Of a stretch of 64,000 bases of DNA, positions 8,778 through 19,413 are shown in pieces. The stretch's first letter is position 1; every line of letters starts with the position of its first letter. The stretch spans positions 62,001-126,000 of the forward strand of contig NZ_JAGYJK010000018.1 in assembly GCF_018402175.1 (NCBI RefSeq), given 5' to 3'. Position numbers and translations under genes: made by a program. The notes beneath the pieces are model-generated. The model was not told the DNA's origin. It made no database searches and worked only from the letters and a program-made list of their open reading frames with translations. The stretch comes from Yoonia sp. (GTDB taxonomy: Bacteria; Pseudomonadota; Alphaproteobacteria; Rhodobacterales; Rhodobacteraceae).

Positions 8778-9044
8778 TTAACGCTCCTCACTTGTTACGC
8801 GGCCCGCGCGGGGACCTCACCAAATCCACTACAAATCGATTTACCTTACATTTTAGGCAACTTGTAATGAATACTCAATTAAAGCGGGCATGAAATGTTC
8901 ACTGAAACATCTTATGGTTTATCGAAACGCAACACTCCCATCGCCCGGCAAACCATACTTGCCTGTGATGCAAGGCCACCCCTTGCCGCCAGAATAGGCA
9001 TTGCACGGCTTGCGTGTTTGGGCCGATCTGACTAACGCGGTGAC

Positions 9045-9658
9045 ATGACCCAGACCGCCGCCACCCCCGCCCCGCATACCCGCATCGAAGACGCCCAGGC
9101 CTTTGCGCTTGGCACGGCGATGTGTGCGCTGGGGGTGACGATGCTGACCCATCTGGGGCTGATCACAGGCCAGACCGCAGGGCTGGCGGTGCTGGTGTCC
9201 TATGGCACGGGGCTGTCGTTCGGGCTGGTGTTTTTTGCGTCAACCTGCCGTTCTATTGGCTGGCATGGCTGCGGATGGGGCCACGGTTCACGTTCAAAAG
9301 CTTTCTTTGTGTGGGGCTGGTGTCGGTGATGGCAGAAAGCTTTCCACAGTTGATCGTCTTTGAAACGCTGGACCCGTTACTGGGGGCGGTGCTGGTCGGG
9401 GCGGTCACGGGTCTGGGGCTGATCGTGCTGTTTCGCCATGGTGCCAGCCTTGGCGGGATCGGTATTCTGGCGCTGTTCATCCAGGACCGGACGGGGTTTC
9501 GCGCAGGCTATACCCAGTTGATTTTCGATCTGTGCCTGTTCGCGGCGGCCTTTGCCGTGATCGCCCCCGGTCTGGTGCTGTATTCGCTGGCCGGTGCCGT
9601 GGTTGCGAACCTGATCATCGCCACAAACCACCGCCCCGACCGGTATACAGGACGCTGA
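9045..9658 (+). CDS. YitT family membrane protein, one-base frameshift near 9239
   Basis: A small multi-spanning inner-membrane protein. The first 64 residues, with the membrane segment AFALGTAMCALGVTMLTHLGL and GQTAGLAVLVSYGTG, are in one frame. From VNLPFYWLAWLRMGPRFTFK onward they are in another. The family reads ...GLVFFAVNLPFYW... across the join, so one G is missing in GCG(G)TC near 9239. YitT proteins have no firm function known to me. Corrected length is about 204 residues, normal for this type. The SMR gene begins two bases after its stop, so the two are probably one operon. Confidence 0.8.
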
Positions 9659-9660
9659 TC

Positions 9661-9996
9661 ATGCCACTGCATTACATCTTTTTGATCTTTGCGATCATCG
9701 CCGAAACCATCGGCACCACCGCCCTGCAAGCCAGCCATCAGTTCACGCGGTTCTGGCCATCGGTGCTGGTTGTCATCGCTTATGGCTTGTCATTCTACCT
9801 GCTGGCCCAGACGCTGCGGGTGATGCCGGTGGGCGTGGTCTATGCGATGTGGTCGGGGCTGGGGATCGTGATGATCGCGGCAATCGGCTATTTGGTGTTC
9901 GGTCAACGGCTTGATCTGCCTGCGGTGATCGGGATCGGGATGATCCTGTGCGGCATCCTTGTCATTCATCTTTTTTCACACACATCACCGCACTGA
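9661..9996 (+). CDS. Small multidrug resistance (SMR) efflux protein
   Basis: A 111-residue, four-helix inner-membrane protein of the EmrE/SugE family. The essential membrane-embedded Glu is present at about residue 14 ([11 protein letters not shown]). The conserved [12 protein letters not shown] and the Gly-rich [14 protein letters not shown] are also present. Members act as dimers exchanging protons for cationic drugs or guanidinium compounds. The EmrE-like AETIGTTAL favours a drug-efflux subtype over the guanidinium (Gdx) type, but this is not decisive. Translation is likely coupled to the YitT gene just upstream. Confidence 0.9.
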   Translation: MPLHYIFLIFAIIAETIGTTALQASHQFTRFWPSVLVVIAYGLSFYLLAQTLRVMPVGVVYAMWSGLGIVMIAAIGYLVFGQRLDLPAVIGIGMILCGILVIHLFSHTSPH

Positions 9997-10074
9997 CGCG
10001 GCCTTGCGATTAAGGGGTGGCTTTTGCTGCGATTGCACGGTATCGCGCAGCTAAATTTCCCATAAGGCTGACCC

Positions 10075-11892
10075 ATGGATATCCGCAATATCGCGATCAT
10101 CGCGCACGTTGACCACGGCAAGACAACGCTTGTCGATGAACTTTTGAAACAATCCGGTGTGTATCGTGAAAACGAAGCCACCACAGAACGCGCGATGGAC
10201 AGCAACGACATCGAACGCGAACGCGGCATCACCATTCTGGCGAAATGCACAAGCGTCGAATGGAAAGGCACGCGGATCAACATCGTTGACACCCCCGGCC
10301 ACGCCGATTTCGGTGGTGAAGTCGAACGCATCCTGTCGATGGTTGACGGTGTTGTCCTGTTGGTCGATGCCGCCGAAGGCCCGATGCCGCAGACGAAATT
10401 CGTGACCTCCAAGGCGCTGGCGCTGGGGCTGCGCCCTATCGTTGTCGTCAACAAGGTGGACAAGGCCGATGGCGAACCCGATCAGGCCGTCGATGACGTG
10501 TTCGACCTGTTCGCCGCTTTGGAAGCCAGCGACGAACAGCTGGATTTCCCAGTGATGTATGCATCTGGCCGTGCAGGCTGGTGTGACGAACAGCTGGATG
10601 GCCCGCGCAAGGACCTGTCCGCGCTGTTCGACAAAGTGCTGGAACATGTCCCGATGCCCGCCCAGATCAGCCGCCGCGAAGAGCCGTTCCAGATGCTGGC
10701 GACCACCCTGTCGGCCGATCCGTTCATCGGACGCATCCTGACGGGCCGCGTCGAGGCAGGTACCCTGCGCGCAGGCGAAACCGTCAAGGCATTGTCGCGC
10801 AATGGCGACAAGCTGGAACAATTCCGCGTGTCGAAGATCCTTGCTTTCCGCGGTCTAAGCCAGCAACCCATCGACGTGGCCGAGGCCGGCGATATCGTGA
10901 CCCTTGCCGGTATGACCAAGGCGACCGTGGCCGATACGATCTGCGATCTGTCCATCGACACCGCGATCCCCGCCCAGCCCATTGATCCGCCGACCATCAC
11001 CGTGACCTTTGGCATCAACGACAGCCCGCTGGCGGGCCGCGATGGCAAAAAGGTGCAAAGCCGCGTCATCCGCGAACGGCTGATGCGCGAATCCGAAGTC
11101 AACGTTGCGATCAAGGTCGCCGATACAGCCATGGGCGATGCGTTCGAGGTTTCGGGCCGCGGCGAATTGCAGATGGGTGTCTTGATCGAAAACATGCGCC
11201 GCGAAGGGTTCGAACTGTCGATTTCCCGCCCGCAGGTCATTTTCAAGGACATCGACGGCGTCCGCCATGAACCCATCGAAGAAGCCACGATTGACGTGGA
11301 TGACGAATATACCGGCGCGGTCGTCGAAAAACTGACCGGCCCGCGCAAGGGCGAATTGGTCGAGATGAAACCCGCCGGTGCCGGCAAGACCCGCATCATC
11401 GCGCATGTCCCGTCACGCGGGCTGATCGGCTATCACGGTGAATTCCTGACCGACACGCGCGGATCGGGCATCCTCAACCGGCTGTTTCACGGCTGGGCGC
11501 CCTACAAAGGCAAGATCGAAGGCCGCCGTCAGGGTGTCCTGATCTCGATGGAAAACGGTGTGTCTGTGTCTTATGCGCTGTGGAAGCTCGAAGACCGCGG
11601 CAAGTTTTTCATCGGCGCGCAAGAGGCGGTTTATACCGGCATGATCATCGGCGAACACAGCCGCGACAATGATCTGGAGGTCAACCCGCTGAAAGGCAAG
11701 CAGCTGACCAACGTGCGTGCATCCGGCACGGATGAAGCCGTACGCCTGACCACGCCGGTGACCATGTCGCTGGAACAGGCCATCGCCTATATCGACGATG
11801 ATGAATTGGTCGAAGTGACCCCGAATGCGATCCGGCTGCGCAAGCGGTTCCTTGATCCGCATGAGCGCAAGAAGAATTCGCGCAGCGCGTGA
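10075..11892 (+). CDS. typA: Ribosome-associated GTPase TypA/BipA
   Basis: A 605-residue translational GTPase, full length for TypA. GTPase motifs are [17 protein letters not shown] (G1), RGITI (G2), DTPGHADF (G3) and NKVDKADG (G4), all within the first 140 residues. EF-G-like domains II, III and V and the BipA-specific C-terminal domain follow ([19 protein letters not shown] near 445). The family binds the 70S ribosome and helps subunit assembly under stress or cold. It starts at ATG 10075 after a short upstream gap and is followed by hairpins at 11899 and 11990. Confidence 0.95.
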   Translation: MDIRNIAIIAHVDHGKTTLVDELLKQSGVYRENEATTERAMDSNDIERERGITILAKCTSVEWKGTRINIVDTPGHADFGGEVERILSMVDGVVLLVDAAEGPMPQTKFVTSKALALGLRPIVVVNKVDKADGEPDQAVDDVFDLFAALEASDEQLDFPVMYASGRAGWCDEQLDGPRKDLSALFDKVLEHVPMPAQISRREEPFQMLATTLSADPFIGRILTGRVEAGTLRAGETVKALSRNGDKLEQFRVSKILAFRGLSQQPIDVAEAGDIVTLAGMTKATVADTICDLSIDTAIPAQPIDPPTITVTFGINDSPLAGRDGKKVQSRVIRERLMRESEVNVAIKVADTAMGDAFEVSGRGELQMGVLIENMRREGFELSISRPQVIFKDIDGVRHEPIEEATIDVDDEYTGAVVEKLTGPRKGELVEMKPAGAGKTRIIAHVPSRGLIGYHGEFLTDTRGSGILNRLFHGWAPYKGKIEGRRQGVLISMENGVSVSYALWKLEDRGKFFIGAQEAVYTGMIIGEHSRDNDLEVNPLKGKQLTNVRASGTDEAVRLTTPVTMSLEQAIAYIDDDELVEVTPNAIRLRKRFLDPHERKKNSRSA

Positions 11893-11898
11893 TGTGAT

Positions 11899-11923
11899 TT
11901 CGCGCTGGTGTGACCAGCGCGAA
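11899..11923. terminator. Strong hairpin just after typA
   Basis: An 11-bp perfect inverted repeat TTCGCGCTGGT/ACCAGCGCGAA with a GTG loop begins seven bases after the typA stop. There is no U-run, so it may act as an RNA 3'-end stabiliser or a Rho-assisted stop rather than an intrinsic terminator. Confidence 0.5.
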
Positions 11924-11980
11924 GCCTCCGGCGGGGATTACGGTGAATTGAGAAACAATTCACCGCGCTCGGAAGATGGG
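11924..11980 (+). repeat. Intergenic repeat, copy 2, with an inserted hairpin
   Basis: The ends GCCTCCGGCGGGGAT and CTCGGAAGATGGG match the other copies. The usual short AT-rich core is replaced by a 29-base segment that contains a perfect 10-bp inverted repeat (CGGTGAATTG, loop AGAAA, CAATTCACCG, 11941-11965). Confidence 0.65.
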
Positions 11981-11989
11981 AAAGACAGA

Positions 11990-12018
11990 GCCACGCCTTG
12001 AACGGGCGTGGCCTTTTT
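11990..12018 (+). terminator. Intrinsic terminator after typA
   Basis: The stem GCCACGCC/GGCGTGGC with a seven-base loop is followed by CTTTTTG. It is the best intrinsic terminator in this region and separates typA from the convergent DUF1330 gene. Confidence 0.8.
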
Positions 12019-12022
12019 GTTG

Positions 12023-12310
12023 TCAGGCGATTTCTTCGACGATGCAAAGCTCGCGCTGGCTGGCACCTTTGGCATGGCTCAGCGCGTCTTGGTAGGCGGC
12101 TGAATAATAGCAGTCATGCGCCGCTTGCAGGCTGGGAAAGCGGGCCACGACGTTGCGGGGCCGGTCCGGCCCTTCGAGCTGTTCATAGGCACCGCCACGG
12201 GCGAGGAACACCCCACCGTGATCTGCGATGGCTGACGTGGCGCGCTGGGCATATTCGCCGTAAGCGGCATCGTCAGTGACTTTGACATGGGCGATCCAGA
12301 GTGCGGTCAT
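12023..12310 (-). CDS. DUF1330-like protein
   Basis: A 95-residue protein with the ferredoxin-like DUF1330 pattern: [23 protein letters not shown] at the N-terminus, then FLARGG, and [22 protein letters not shown] in the second half. The family is small and cytoplasmic, with no settled role. Its start ATG overlaps the stop of alaS by four bases, so it is translationally coupled behind alaS, probably as a passenger of that operon. Confidence 0.8.
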   Translation of the reverse strand: MTALWIAHVKVTDDAAYGEYAQRATSAIADHGGVFLARGGAYEQLEGPDRPRNVVARFPSLQAAHDCYYSAAYQDALSHAKGASQRELCIVEEIA

Positions 12311-14962
12311 TTCAGATTCTCCAAGATTGATTTTGCTTGCGTAATGGCAGCATCGGCGTTTTGGGTGGACGCACCGCCGCCTTGGGCCATGTCGGGGCGG
12401 CCACCGCCGCCCTTGCCGCCCAGTTCCGGTGTCACCGCGCGCAGGATATCCACGGCCGAGACGCGCGTCGTCAGGTCTGCCGTCACACCCACGGCAATTG
12501 CCGCCTTGTCGCCGGTATCGGCGATCAGCAGCACAACGCCGCTGCCCAGATCGGTCTTGATCTGGTCGATCAGCGACGGCAAATCCTTGCCAGTCACACC
12601 GGAGAGCACCTGCGCATGAAAGGCGATGCCATTGACCTGCAGCGCGGGGGATGCCCCCTGCGCACCGCCGCCCATCGCCAGTTCGCGGCGCAATTGCGCG
12701 ACTTCATTGGCGAGCGCGCGGCGTTCATCCATCAGCGCCTTGACGCGGTCTGCCACATCGCTGGCGGGCGCTTTGAGCGCGGCGGCGACATCTGACAGGC
12801 GCTGATCCTGCGCGCGCAGGTAATCAAGTGCCGCCTGACCTGTCAGCGCCTCGATCCTGCGGACACCGGCGCTGGAGGCCGCATCACCCAAGGCGACAAA
12901 GGCACCGATCTCGCCCAGCTGGCGCACATGCGTGCCACCGCAAAGTTCCAGCGAATAGGTGTGGCCCGCAGCCCCCTTGCCAGACCCGTCCTTGCGGCCC
13001 ATCGACACGACACGCACCTCGTCGCCGTATTTTTCGCCAAACAGCGCCTGCGCGCCAAGCGCGCGCGCATCGTCAGGCGCCATGATGCGGGTTTCGACGC
13101 GGGTGTTTTGCCGGATCAGCGCATTCACATCGCGTTCAACCTGCGCCAGTTCATCGGCGCTCAGCGGTTTGGTGTGGCTGAAATCGAACCGCAGCCGGTC
13201 GGGCGCGTTCAGCGACCCGCGCTGCGCGATGTGATCGCCCAAGGTTTCGCGCAACGCCTCGTTCAACAAATGGGTGGCCGAATGGTTGGCCTGAACGGCC
13301 GCACGGCGGCCTGCGTCCACGCGCAGCGCCGCGCCTTGGCCCACGGCGATAGTCCCGCTGGTGACAGTGGCGAAATGGATAAAAACGCCAGCGACCTTTT
13401 TGGTATCGGTGATCTGGGCTGTGCCGGTTTCAGTCTGCAAAATGCCAGCATCGCCGACCTGCCCACCAGATTCGGCATAAAATGATGTCTGGTTCAGCAC
13501 GATCTGCACGGCACCGCCCGCCTGCTGGACCATGGCGCCATCAGCAACCAGCGCCTTGATCTGGCCTTCGAGGTCAAGGCTGTCATAGCCCAGAAAATCG
13601 GTCGGGCCCGCCACATCGGCCACATCAAACCAGATCGCACTGTCGGCGGCTTCACCCGTGCCGGACCATGCGGCACGCGCTTTGGCCTTTTGCGCAGCCA
13701 TGGCGGCATCAAAGCCGTCGGTATCGACGCTGCGGCCCTTTTCGCGCAAGGCATCCTGCGTCAGGTCCAGCGGGAAACCATAGGTATCATAAAGCTTGAA
13801 CGCGGCCTCGCCCGGCAGGGCGGCATCCGTCGGGCAGACCGGCCAGTTCATCGTCAAGCAGTTTCAGCCCGCGGTCCAGCGTCTGCTTGAACCGGATTTC
13901 CTCGTTCATCAGGGTTTCTTCGATCAGCCGCTGGCCCTGGCCCAATTCAGGGTAAGCAGCCCCCATCTGTTGCACCAAAGCAGATACCAGACGGTGCATC
14001 ACAGGGTCTTTCGCCCCCAGCAGATGCGCGTGGCGCATCGCGCGGCGCATGATCCGGCGCAGGACATAGCCGCGGCCTTCGTTCGAGGGCAACACACCTT
14101 CGGCGATCAGGAAAGAGGTGGATCGCAGATGGTCGGCGATCACGCGGTGGTGCGTGTTGCCGGGGCCATCAGGGTCCGATGACGTGGCATTGGCCGACGC
14201 CTCGATCAGCGCGCGCATCACATCGGTGTCGTAATTGTCATGCTTGCCCTGCAACAGCGCGCCAATCCGTTCCAGCCCCATGCCGGTGTCGATCGACTGC
14301 ATGTCCAGCGGGCGCATCGACCCGTCCTCGAATTGTTCGTTCTGCATGAAAACGACGTTCCAGATTTCGATGAACCGGTCGCCATCTTCCTCGGGGGAAC
14401 CGGGGGGGCCACCCCAGATGTGATCGCCATGGTCATAAAAAATCTCGGTGCAGGGGCCGCAGGGGCCGGTCGGCCCCATGCGCCAGAAATTGTCATCGGT
14501 GGGGATGCGGATGATCCGGTCTTCGGGGACACCAATCTTTTTCCACAGATCGAACGCCTCGTCATCGGTATGGTAAACCGTGGTCAGCAGACGCGATTTG
14601 TCGATCCCGAAATCGCGGGTCAGCAATTCCCAGGCAAAGGGGATCGCGTCGGATTTGAAATAATCACCGAAACTGAAATTACCCAGCATTTCGAAAAACG
14701 TGTGGTGGCGCGCGGTATAGCCGACATTGTCCAGATCATTATGCTTGCCACCGGCGCGCACGCATTTCTGGCTGGTGGTGGCGCGGCTGTAATCGCGTGT
14801 TTCGACCCCTGTGAACAGGTTCTTGAACTGCACCATGCCCGAATTGGTGAACATCAATGTCGGGTCATTGCGCGGCACAAGCGGGCTCGACGGGACCACA
14901 CGGTGGCCCTGTTTTTCGAAATAATTCAGAAAAGTAGAACGGATGTCAGCAAGGCTGGTCAT
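12307..14962 (-). CDS. alaS: Alanine--tRNA ligase, one-base frameshift near 13827
   Basis: AlaRS charges tRNA-Ala and edits mischarged Ser and Gly. The class II catalytic core is in the first frame ([39 protein letters not shown]). The editing and C-Ala parts are in the second, with [11 protein letters not shown] and ELCGGTHV carrying the zinc-binding residues. The frame changes inside [18 protein letters not shown], which is unbroken in the family. One base too many near 13824-13830 explains it, giving 885 codons, the normal length. Since alaS is normally a single-copy essential gene, a sequence error is the likeliest cause. It lies downstream of recA on the same strand. Confidence 0.9.
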
Positions 14963-15083
14963 GGCGCGCTTTCAAGGAAAATATCTATCAGCGGCAGAAA
15001 TAGCGGTGCAACAGGCCAGTGTCCACCAATAGACCGCATCACGCGATCATGGGGCTGCGTCTTTTTCACCAAAGGTCGGGTCA

Positions 15084-15105
15084 GGGCGCAGCCGGAACTG
15101 CGCCC
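15084..15105 (-). terminator. Hairpin after recA
   Basis: A perfect 8-bp stem GGGCGCAG/CTGCGCCC with a six-base loop lies seven bases past the recA stop. No U-run follows on the minus strand, so termination may be partial, allowing read-through to alaS. Confidence 0.5.
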
Positions 15106-15111
15106 ATTCCC

Positions 15112-16191
15112 TTACATCTCGACGATATCGTCGTCAGCGGGGCCGTCACTATCGCTCATCGCGAATTCAAGACCATGGGCCGCACGGATCTTGTCCTCGA
15201 TCTCGTTGGCGATCTTGGGGTTTTCCTTGAGGAACAGTTTGGAGTTTTCACGCCCCTGCCCGATCCGTTCATCGCCATAGCTGAACCATGCGCCGGATTT
15301 CTCGACCACGCCCGCCTTGACGCCAAGGTCCAGCAATTCGCCGGTCTTGGAAATGCCTTCGCCATACATGATGTCGAATTCGACCTGCTTGAACGGCGGC
15401 GCCACCTTGTTCTTGACCACCTTGACGCGGGTCGCGTTGCCAACCACCTCGTCACGATCCTTGATTGCACCGATGCGGCGGATATCCAGACGGACCGAGG
15501 CATAGAATTTCAACGCATTGCCGCCGGTCGTGGTTTCGGGGCTGCCAAACATCACGCCGATCTTCATCCGGATCTGGTTGATGAAAATCACCATACAACC
15601 CGACCGGTTGATCGACCCTGTCAGCTTGCGCATCGCCTGGCTCATCAGGCGGGCATGCACGCCGACCGAACTGTCGCCCATATCGCCTTCCAGCTCGGAT
15701 TTGGGTGTCAGGGCAGCGACGGAATCGACCACCACCAGTGACACGGCACCCGACCGGACCAAAGTATCAACGATTTCCAACGCCTGTTCGCCGGTATCGG
15801 GCTGCGAAATCAGCAATTCATCCAGATTGACGCCCAATTTCTTGGCATATTGCGGGTCCAGCGCATGTTCGGCATCGACAAAGGCACAAATGCCACCCTT
15901 TTTCTGCTCTTCCGCGATGGAATGCAGCGTCAAAGTGGTCTTGCCTGACGATTCCGGGCCATAAATCTCGATCACGCGGCCTTTGGGCAGCCCGCCGATC
16001 CCCAAAGCGATATCCAGACCCAGCGATCCGGTCGATGTCGCCTCGATCTCGGGCATCTGGTTCTGGCCGCCCAGTTTCATGATCGAGCCTTTACCGAACT
16101 GGCGTTCGATCTGGGCCAAGGCGCTTTCCAGTGCCTTTTCCTTGTCTGCGGTTTTCTTGTCCATCATTTTCAAAAGATCTGCCGTTGCCAT
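15112..16191 (-). CDS. recA: Recombinase RecA
   Basis: A 359-residue RecA, full length. The Walker A motif [10 protein letters not shown] is near residue 67. Walker B ([10 protein letters not shown]) is near 140. The L1 and L2 DNA-binding loops are present, with [19 protein letters not shown] visible near 205. The C-terminus is acidic ([13 protein letters not shown]), as usual. RecA pairs homologous DNA and triggers LexA self-cleavage. A LexA-type box lies 50 bases upstream of the start at 16241. Confidence 0.97.
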   Translation of the reverse strand: MATADLLKMMDKKTADKEKALESALAQIERQFGKGSIMKLGGQNQMPEIEATSTGSLGLDIALGIGGLPKGRVIEIYGPESSGKTTLTLHSIAEEQKKGGICAFVDAEHALDPQYAKKLGVNLDELLISQPDTGEQALEIVDTLVRSGAVSLVVVDSVAALTPKSELEGDMGDSSVGVHARLMSQAMRKLTGSINRSGCMVIFINQIRMKIGVMFGSPETTTGGNALKFYASVRLDIRRIGAIKDRDEVVGNATRVKVVKNKVAPPFKQVEFDIMYGEGISKTGELLDLGVKAGVVEKSGAWFSYGDERIGQGRENSKLFLKENPKIANEIEDKIRAAHGLEFAMSDSDGPADDDIVEM

Positions 16192-16240
16192 CTACCCTGT
16201 CCTTATTCCACGCACCCCGCCGGGGGGCAATCAAAGCTTT

Positions 16241-16255
16241 GTTCGCCCTATGTTC
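16241..16255. promoter_or_regulatory. SOS (LexA) box upstream of recA
   Basis: GTTCGCCCTATGTTC is an exact match to the direct-repeat box GTTC-N7-GTTC used by alphaproteobacterial LexA. It lies 50 bases upstream of the recA start codon. It is also about 120 bases upstream of the divergent sulfotransferase gene. The assignment follows established alphaproteobacterial SOS biology; binding is inferred. Confidence 0.85.
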
Positions 16256-16373
16256 CGTATTACATGGGATCAAAACGTGAACATTGCAACCGAAATTTCC
16301 GGTCCCACTCTGGACGGCAATTGGTTAAAGATGCGTTAGAGCGCGAAAGATCGCCTCGGGATGCAAGGAATAG

Positions 16374-16976
16374 ATGCAAATGCTGGTGTTCTGGGACCAA
16401 AACCTTGTTTTGTTGGCGGTGCCGAAAACCGGCTCGACCGCGCTCGAAGGCGCGCTCGCCCCGCGCGCCTCCATGGTGCTGCGCGATCCACCGCATCTCA
16501 AACATGCGCCCTGCTATCGCTACAAACGATTCTTGCGGCCGTTTTTCGTGCAGGCTGGCGGCAAGACGCCAGAATTGATGGCGATCGTGCGCCATCCGGT
16601 GTCCTGGCTGGGCAGCTGGTACAGGTACCGCAACCGCGACGATCTGGTGGGTCACGACAACAGCACGCGGGGGATCAGTTTCGACGATTTCGTAGTGGAA
16701 TATTGCAAAGGCGATCCCGCACCCTTTGCCGCTGTCGGATCACAGGACAAATTCCTGCGGATCAATGACGGCGAGATCGGCGTGCAACATCTGTTCCGCT
16801 ACGAAGCCTGGGACCAGGTGACAGCTTTTCTCGAACACCGGCTCTCGCTCACCCTGACACTCAAACAGATCAACGTCTCGCCCGACATGGACCTGACCCT
16901 GTCGGACGATGTGCGCGCGCATTTGCACCACAAACGCGGCGCCGAATTCGCCATCTGGCAGGCAGGACAGGGCTGA
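16374..16976 (+). CDS. Sulfotransferase-family protein
   Basis: A 200-residue protein with the sulfotransferase fold. The 5'-phosphosulfate-binding loop is visible as VPKTGSTALEGAL near residue 16 (P-K-T-G-S/T pattern). The 3'-phosphate-binding strand is IVRHPVSWLGSWYRYR near 71. Such enzymes move sulfate from PAPS to sugars, lipids or peptides; the acceptor cannot be told. The ATG at 16374 is preceded by AAGGAA at close spacing. It is divergent from recA and shares its upstream region, including the SOS box. Confidence 0.8.
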   Translation: MQMLVFWDQNLVLLAVPKTGSTALEGALAPRASMVLRDPPHLKHAPCYRYKRFLRPFFVQAGGKTPELMAIVRHPVSWLGSWYRYRNRDDLVGHDNSTRGISFDDFVVEYCKGDPAPFAAVGSQDKFLRINDGEIGVQHLFRYEAWDQVTAFLEHRLSLTLTLKQINVSPDMDLTLSDDVRAHLHHKRGAEFAIWQAGQG

Positions 16977-16985
16977 CCCCGGCCT

Positions 16986-17024
16986 GCATCTTCTTATTTC
17001 CAAAAATACTCAAAGAAATCCGGC
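16986..17024 (-). repeat. Intergenic repeat, degenerate copy
   Basis: CATCTTCTTATTTCCAAAAA followed by TACTCAAAGAAATCCGGCG. It keeps the GAAGATG end and the AT-rich core of the repeat family (minus strand), but the CCTCCGGCGGG end is eroded. It lies between the convergent sulfotransferase and rlmE genes. Confidence 0.45.
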
Positions 17025-17025
17025 G

Positions 17026-17757
17026 TCAGCCGGCAGTGTCACGGCCCTTGAACCCTGTCGCCACGACGAATTTTTCCGAACTGTCAGACCGCGACGCCGG
17101 CGGTTTGACATTGGCAACCTTCTCGAACCGGGCTTTCAGCAGTTTTTGCAAATCACCTTCCGCCCCACCCGCCAGCACCTTGGCGACAAAGGTGCCGCCT
17201 TCGTTCAGCACGTCAAAGGCAAAATGCGCTGCCGCTTCACACAGCGCGATAATCCGGTTGTGATCGGTCTGTTTGTGCCCCGATGCGGATGCCGCCATAT
17301 CCGACATCACGACATCGGCATTGCCGCCCAGCCAGTCGCGGACCTGCACATCGGCGTCATCGGCCATAAAATCCAGCTGGTAAATCTCGGCCCCGGGGAT
17401 CGGATCAACCTCTTGCAGGTCAATTCCCAACACATAGCCCTGCGCCTTGGACGTGCGCTCGCCCAAGGCATTGGCGCGTTTGACCGCGACCTGCAACCAG
17501 CCACCGGGCGCACAGCCCAGATCGACGATCCGCGCGCCGGGCACCAGAAAGCGGTATTTATCGTCCAGTTCCAATATCTTATAGGCCGCCCTGCCGCGAT
17601 ACCCGTCCGCCTTGGCGCGTTTGACGTACGGGTCGTTCAGCTGCCGTTGCAGCCATTGGGTGGACGACAGCTTGCGCCCGCGCGCCGTCTTGACCTTGAC
17701 ATGCAGGTCACGTTGGCCGCGTCCGGAGGTATTCTTGGTGGTGGGTTTTTTCGCCAT
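17026..17757 (-). CDS. rlmE: 23S rRNA (uridine-2'-O)-methyltransferase RlmE/FtsJ
   Basis: A 243-residue SAM-dependent methyltransferase that modifies U2552 of 23S rRNA in the 50S A loop. SAM-binding motif I is [14 protein letters not shown] near residue 96. The K-D-K-E catalytic set fits the Lys in [12 protein letters not shown], the Asp in [16 protein letters not shown], the Lys in FVAKVLAGG and a Glu near the C-terminus. The basic N-terminal tail is typical of alphaproteobacterial versions. I chose the ATG at 17755-17757 ([12 protein letters not shown]). The ppx gene lies 14 bases upstream on the same strand, so the two form an operon. Confidence 0.93.
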   Translation of the reverse strand: MAKKPTTKNTSGRGQRDLHVKVKTARGRKLSSTQWLQRQLNDPYVKRAKADGYRGRAAYKILELDDKYRFLVPGARIVDLGCAPGGWLQVAVKRANALGERTSKAQGYVLGIDLQEVDPIPGAEIYQLDFMADDADVQVRDWLGGNADVVMSDMAASASGHKQTDHNRIIALCEAAAHFAFDVLNEGGTFVAKVLAGGAEGDLQKLLKARFEKVANVKPPASRSDSSEKFVVATGFKGRDTAG

Positions 17758-17771
17758 GACGCGCTTTACCC

Positions 17772-18887
17772 TTAAAACGGGGCATCTTCCAAGACCCCAT
17801 CGGCGGACATCTGGGCATAAAGCAACCCTTCGCGCAAACCGCGGTCCGCCACCGACAGCCGGTCGGTCGGCCATAACCGCATCAATGTCTGCAAAATCGC
17901 GGCCCCCGACATGATCAACGCCTGCCGGTCGCGCCCGATCCGCGGGTCGGCACGGCGTCCGTCAGGGCCCAGCGTCAGGTAATCGCGGATCACCGCATCG
18001 ATCTGGTCGGATGTCATGCGCAGCCCGTCCACCTTGGTCCGGTCATAGCGTTTCAGCCCCAGATAACTGGCCGCGACCGTGGTCACCGTGCCGCTGGTGC
18101 CGATGATCTGGAACCCCTTGCGCGATTGCGCGCTGGCGGATGGCGCAAAAGCCTCCAGATTTTCTTCGAAAAACCAGCTCATCAGCGCGAAACGCGCGGC
18201 GTCATCTTCGACATCGCCGAATTGGTCGCGCAACGTGGCCACGCCCAGCGGGACGGAAATCCAGTCCACCACCTTGGCCGCGGCAAACGGGCCGGGGTCG
18301 GATTTGAACCCCGCATGCAGCCGCATGATCGCGCGGGGGCGTTCGCGCTTGGGCACATTGGTCAGATCGATCCAGACCAATTCGGTCGATCCACCGCCGA
18401 TATCCACGACCAGCAATTGTTCGGTGTTCACGCTGACCAGCGGCGCGCAGGAAATCACGGCCAGACGCGCCTCTTCTTCGGGGCGGATGATTTCAAGGTT
18501 CAACCCTGTTTCACGCCGCACCTGTGCCACGAAATGCTGGCCGTTCAGCGCGCGACGGCAGGCTTCGGTTGCGACCAGACGCATCCGCTTGACCCCGTGC
18601 CGATGCAGTTTTTCGCGGCAGATCCGCATCGCCGAAATCGTGCGGTTCATCGAGGCACGCGACAATCGCCCCGTGCTTTCAAGCCCTTGGCCAAGCTGGA
18701 CAGATTTGGAAAAACTGTCCACGACATGGAATTGACTGCCCTTCGGCTGGGCAATCAGCATCCGGCAAGAATTCGTGCCAAGGTCCAGCGCCGCATAAAG
18801 CGTGGCCGGATCGGCTTGTTGTGGCGCGGGGCTATCGACCGCTTTGGGGAACGCGCCCGCACCTTTGGGACGCTTGGGCGTCATCAT
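17772..18887 (-). CDS. Ppx/GppA family phosphatase
   Basis: A 371-residue member of the exopolyphosphatase / pppGpp phosphohydrolase family. The ASKHA phosphate-1 loop is [14 protein letters not shown] near residue 33, and the phosphate-2 loop is [13 protein letters not shown] near 160. The TSGTVTT block follows. The family hydrolyses polyphosphate or pppGpp; sequence alone does not decide which. The protein lacks the long C-terminal HD domain of E. coli Ppx, which is normal for this short alphaproteobacterial type. It leads an operon with rlmE. Confidence 0.9.
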   Translation of the reverse strand: MMTPKRPKGAGAFPKAVDSPAPQQADPATLYAALDLGTNSCRMLIAQPKGSQFHVVDSFSKSVQLGQGLESTGRLSRASMNRTISAMRICREKLHRHGVKRMRLVATEACRRALNGQHFVAQVRRETGLNLEIIRPEEEARLAVISCAPLVSVNTEQLLVVDIGGGSTELVWIDLTNVPKRERPRAIMRLHAGFKSDPGPFAAAKVVDWISVPLGVATLRDQFGDVEDDAARFALMSWFFEENLEAFAPSASAQSRKGFQIIGTSGTVTTVAASYLGLKRYDRTKVDGLRMTSDQIDAVIRDYLTLGPDGRRADPRIGRDRQALIMSGAAILQTLMRLWPTDRLSVADRGLREGLLYAQMSADGVLEDAPF

Positions 18888-19088
18888 TCACGCCCTCCAT
18901 TTCGAGTTACCCTGAACCTATGCTGCCCATGGCCACAAGACAAGCCCAAGACCCCGCCACAGACGTCTTGCGTGAAAATACCGCAGGACATCGCGGCCCG
19001 TCGCGGACCGCGCGCGTGATGTCGAAAACCGACCCTGCGTGTCGCCATGCGATGCTAGAACCGCTGAAACGGTCAAAGGGGGAATCAC

Positions 19089-19385
19089 ATGGCTGACGTC
19101 ACCATCGTGTACTGGCGCGACATGCCCGCGCAGGTCATCGTCGGCCGTGGACGGCGCGGCACCAAGCTGCCCCTGCCCGAACGGTTCGAACAGGCCATCG
19201 ACCGTGCCGCGATGAAATCGGGGGCGGCGCAGTCGGATGAATATATGTCCGGTTTCCGCAAGGCCGACCCCTATGTCGCGGATGGCACCGATGCCGAAGC
19301 CGCCGAAGCCGCCGTCGCCCGGATCGTGGCCGAATATGATCAGGACCGGATCAAAGCGTTGATTGCAAATGACGGCTGGGCCTGA
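19089..19385 (+). CDS. Virulence_fact-family small protein in a folate/corrinoid operon
   Basis: A 98-residue cytoplasmic protein containing ADVTIVYWRDMPAQVIVGRGRRG and FEQAIDRAAMKSGAAQSDEYMSGFRKAD. These are the hallmarks of the small family that databases label virulence factor, a name with no proven meaning here. The WRDMPAQVIV and RG-RG segments resemble a nucleic-acid or cofactor-binding patch, but no function is known to me. It is the first gene of a tight operon with a MetF-like reductase (28 bases on) and a methyl-THF:corrinoid methyltransferase. I infer a role in methyl-folate or B12 chemistry rather than virulence. Confidence 0.75.
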   Translation: MADVTIVYWRDMPAQVIVGRGRRGTKLPLPERFEQAIDRAAMKSGAAQSDEYMSGFRKADPYVADGTDAEAAEAAVARIVAEYDQDRIKALIANDGWA

Positions 19386-19413
19386 TCCCGCCCGCCGCCT
19401 GAAGGAGACATTG

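Noticed and set aside
9045-9660. Two separate small membrane genes instead of one YitT gene
   Set aside because: The two frames join at a point that restores the family sequence with a single base change.
19089-19385. Role in virulence for the small protein
   Set aside because: Only the database-style family name suggests it; context is folate and B12 metabolism.
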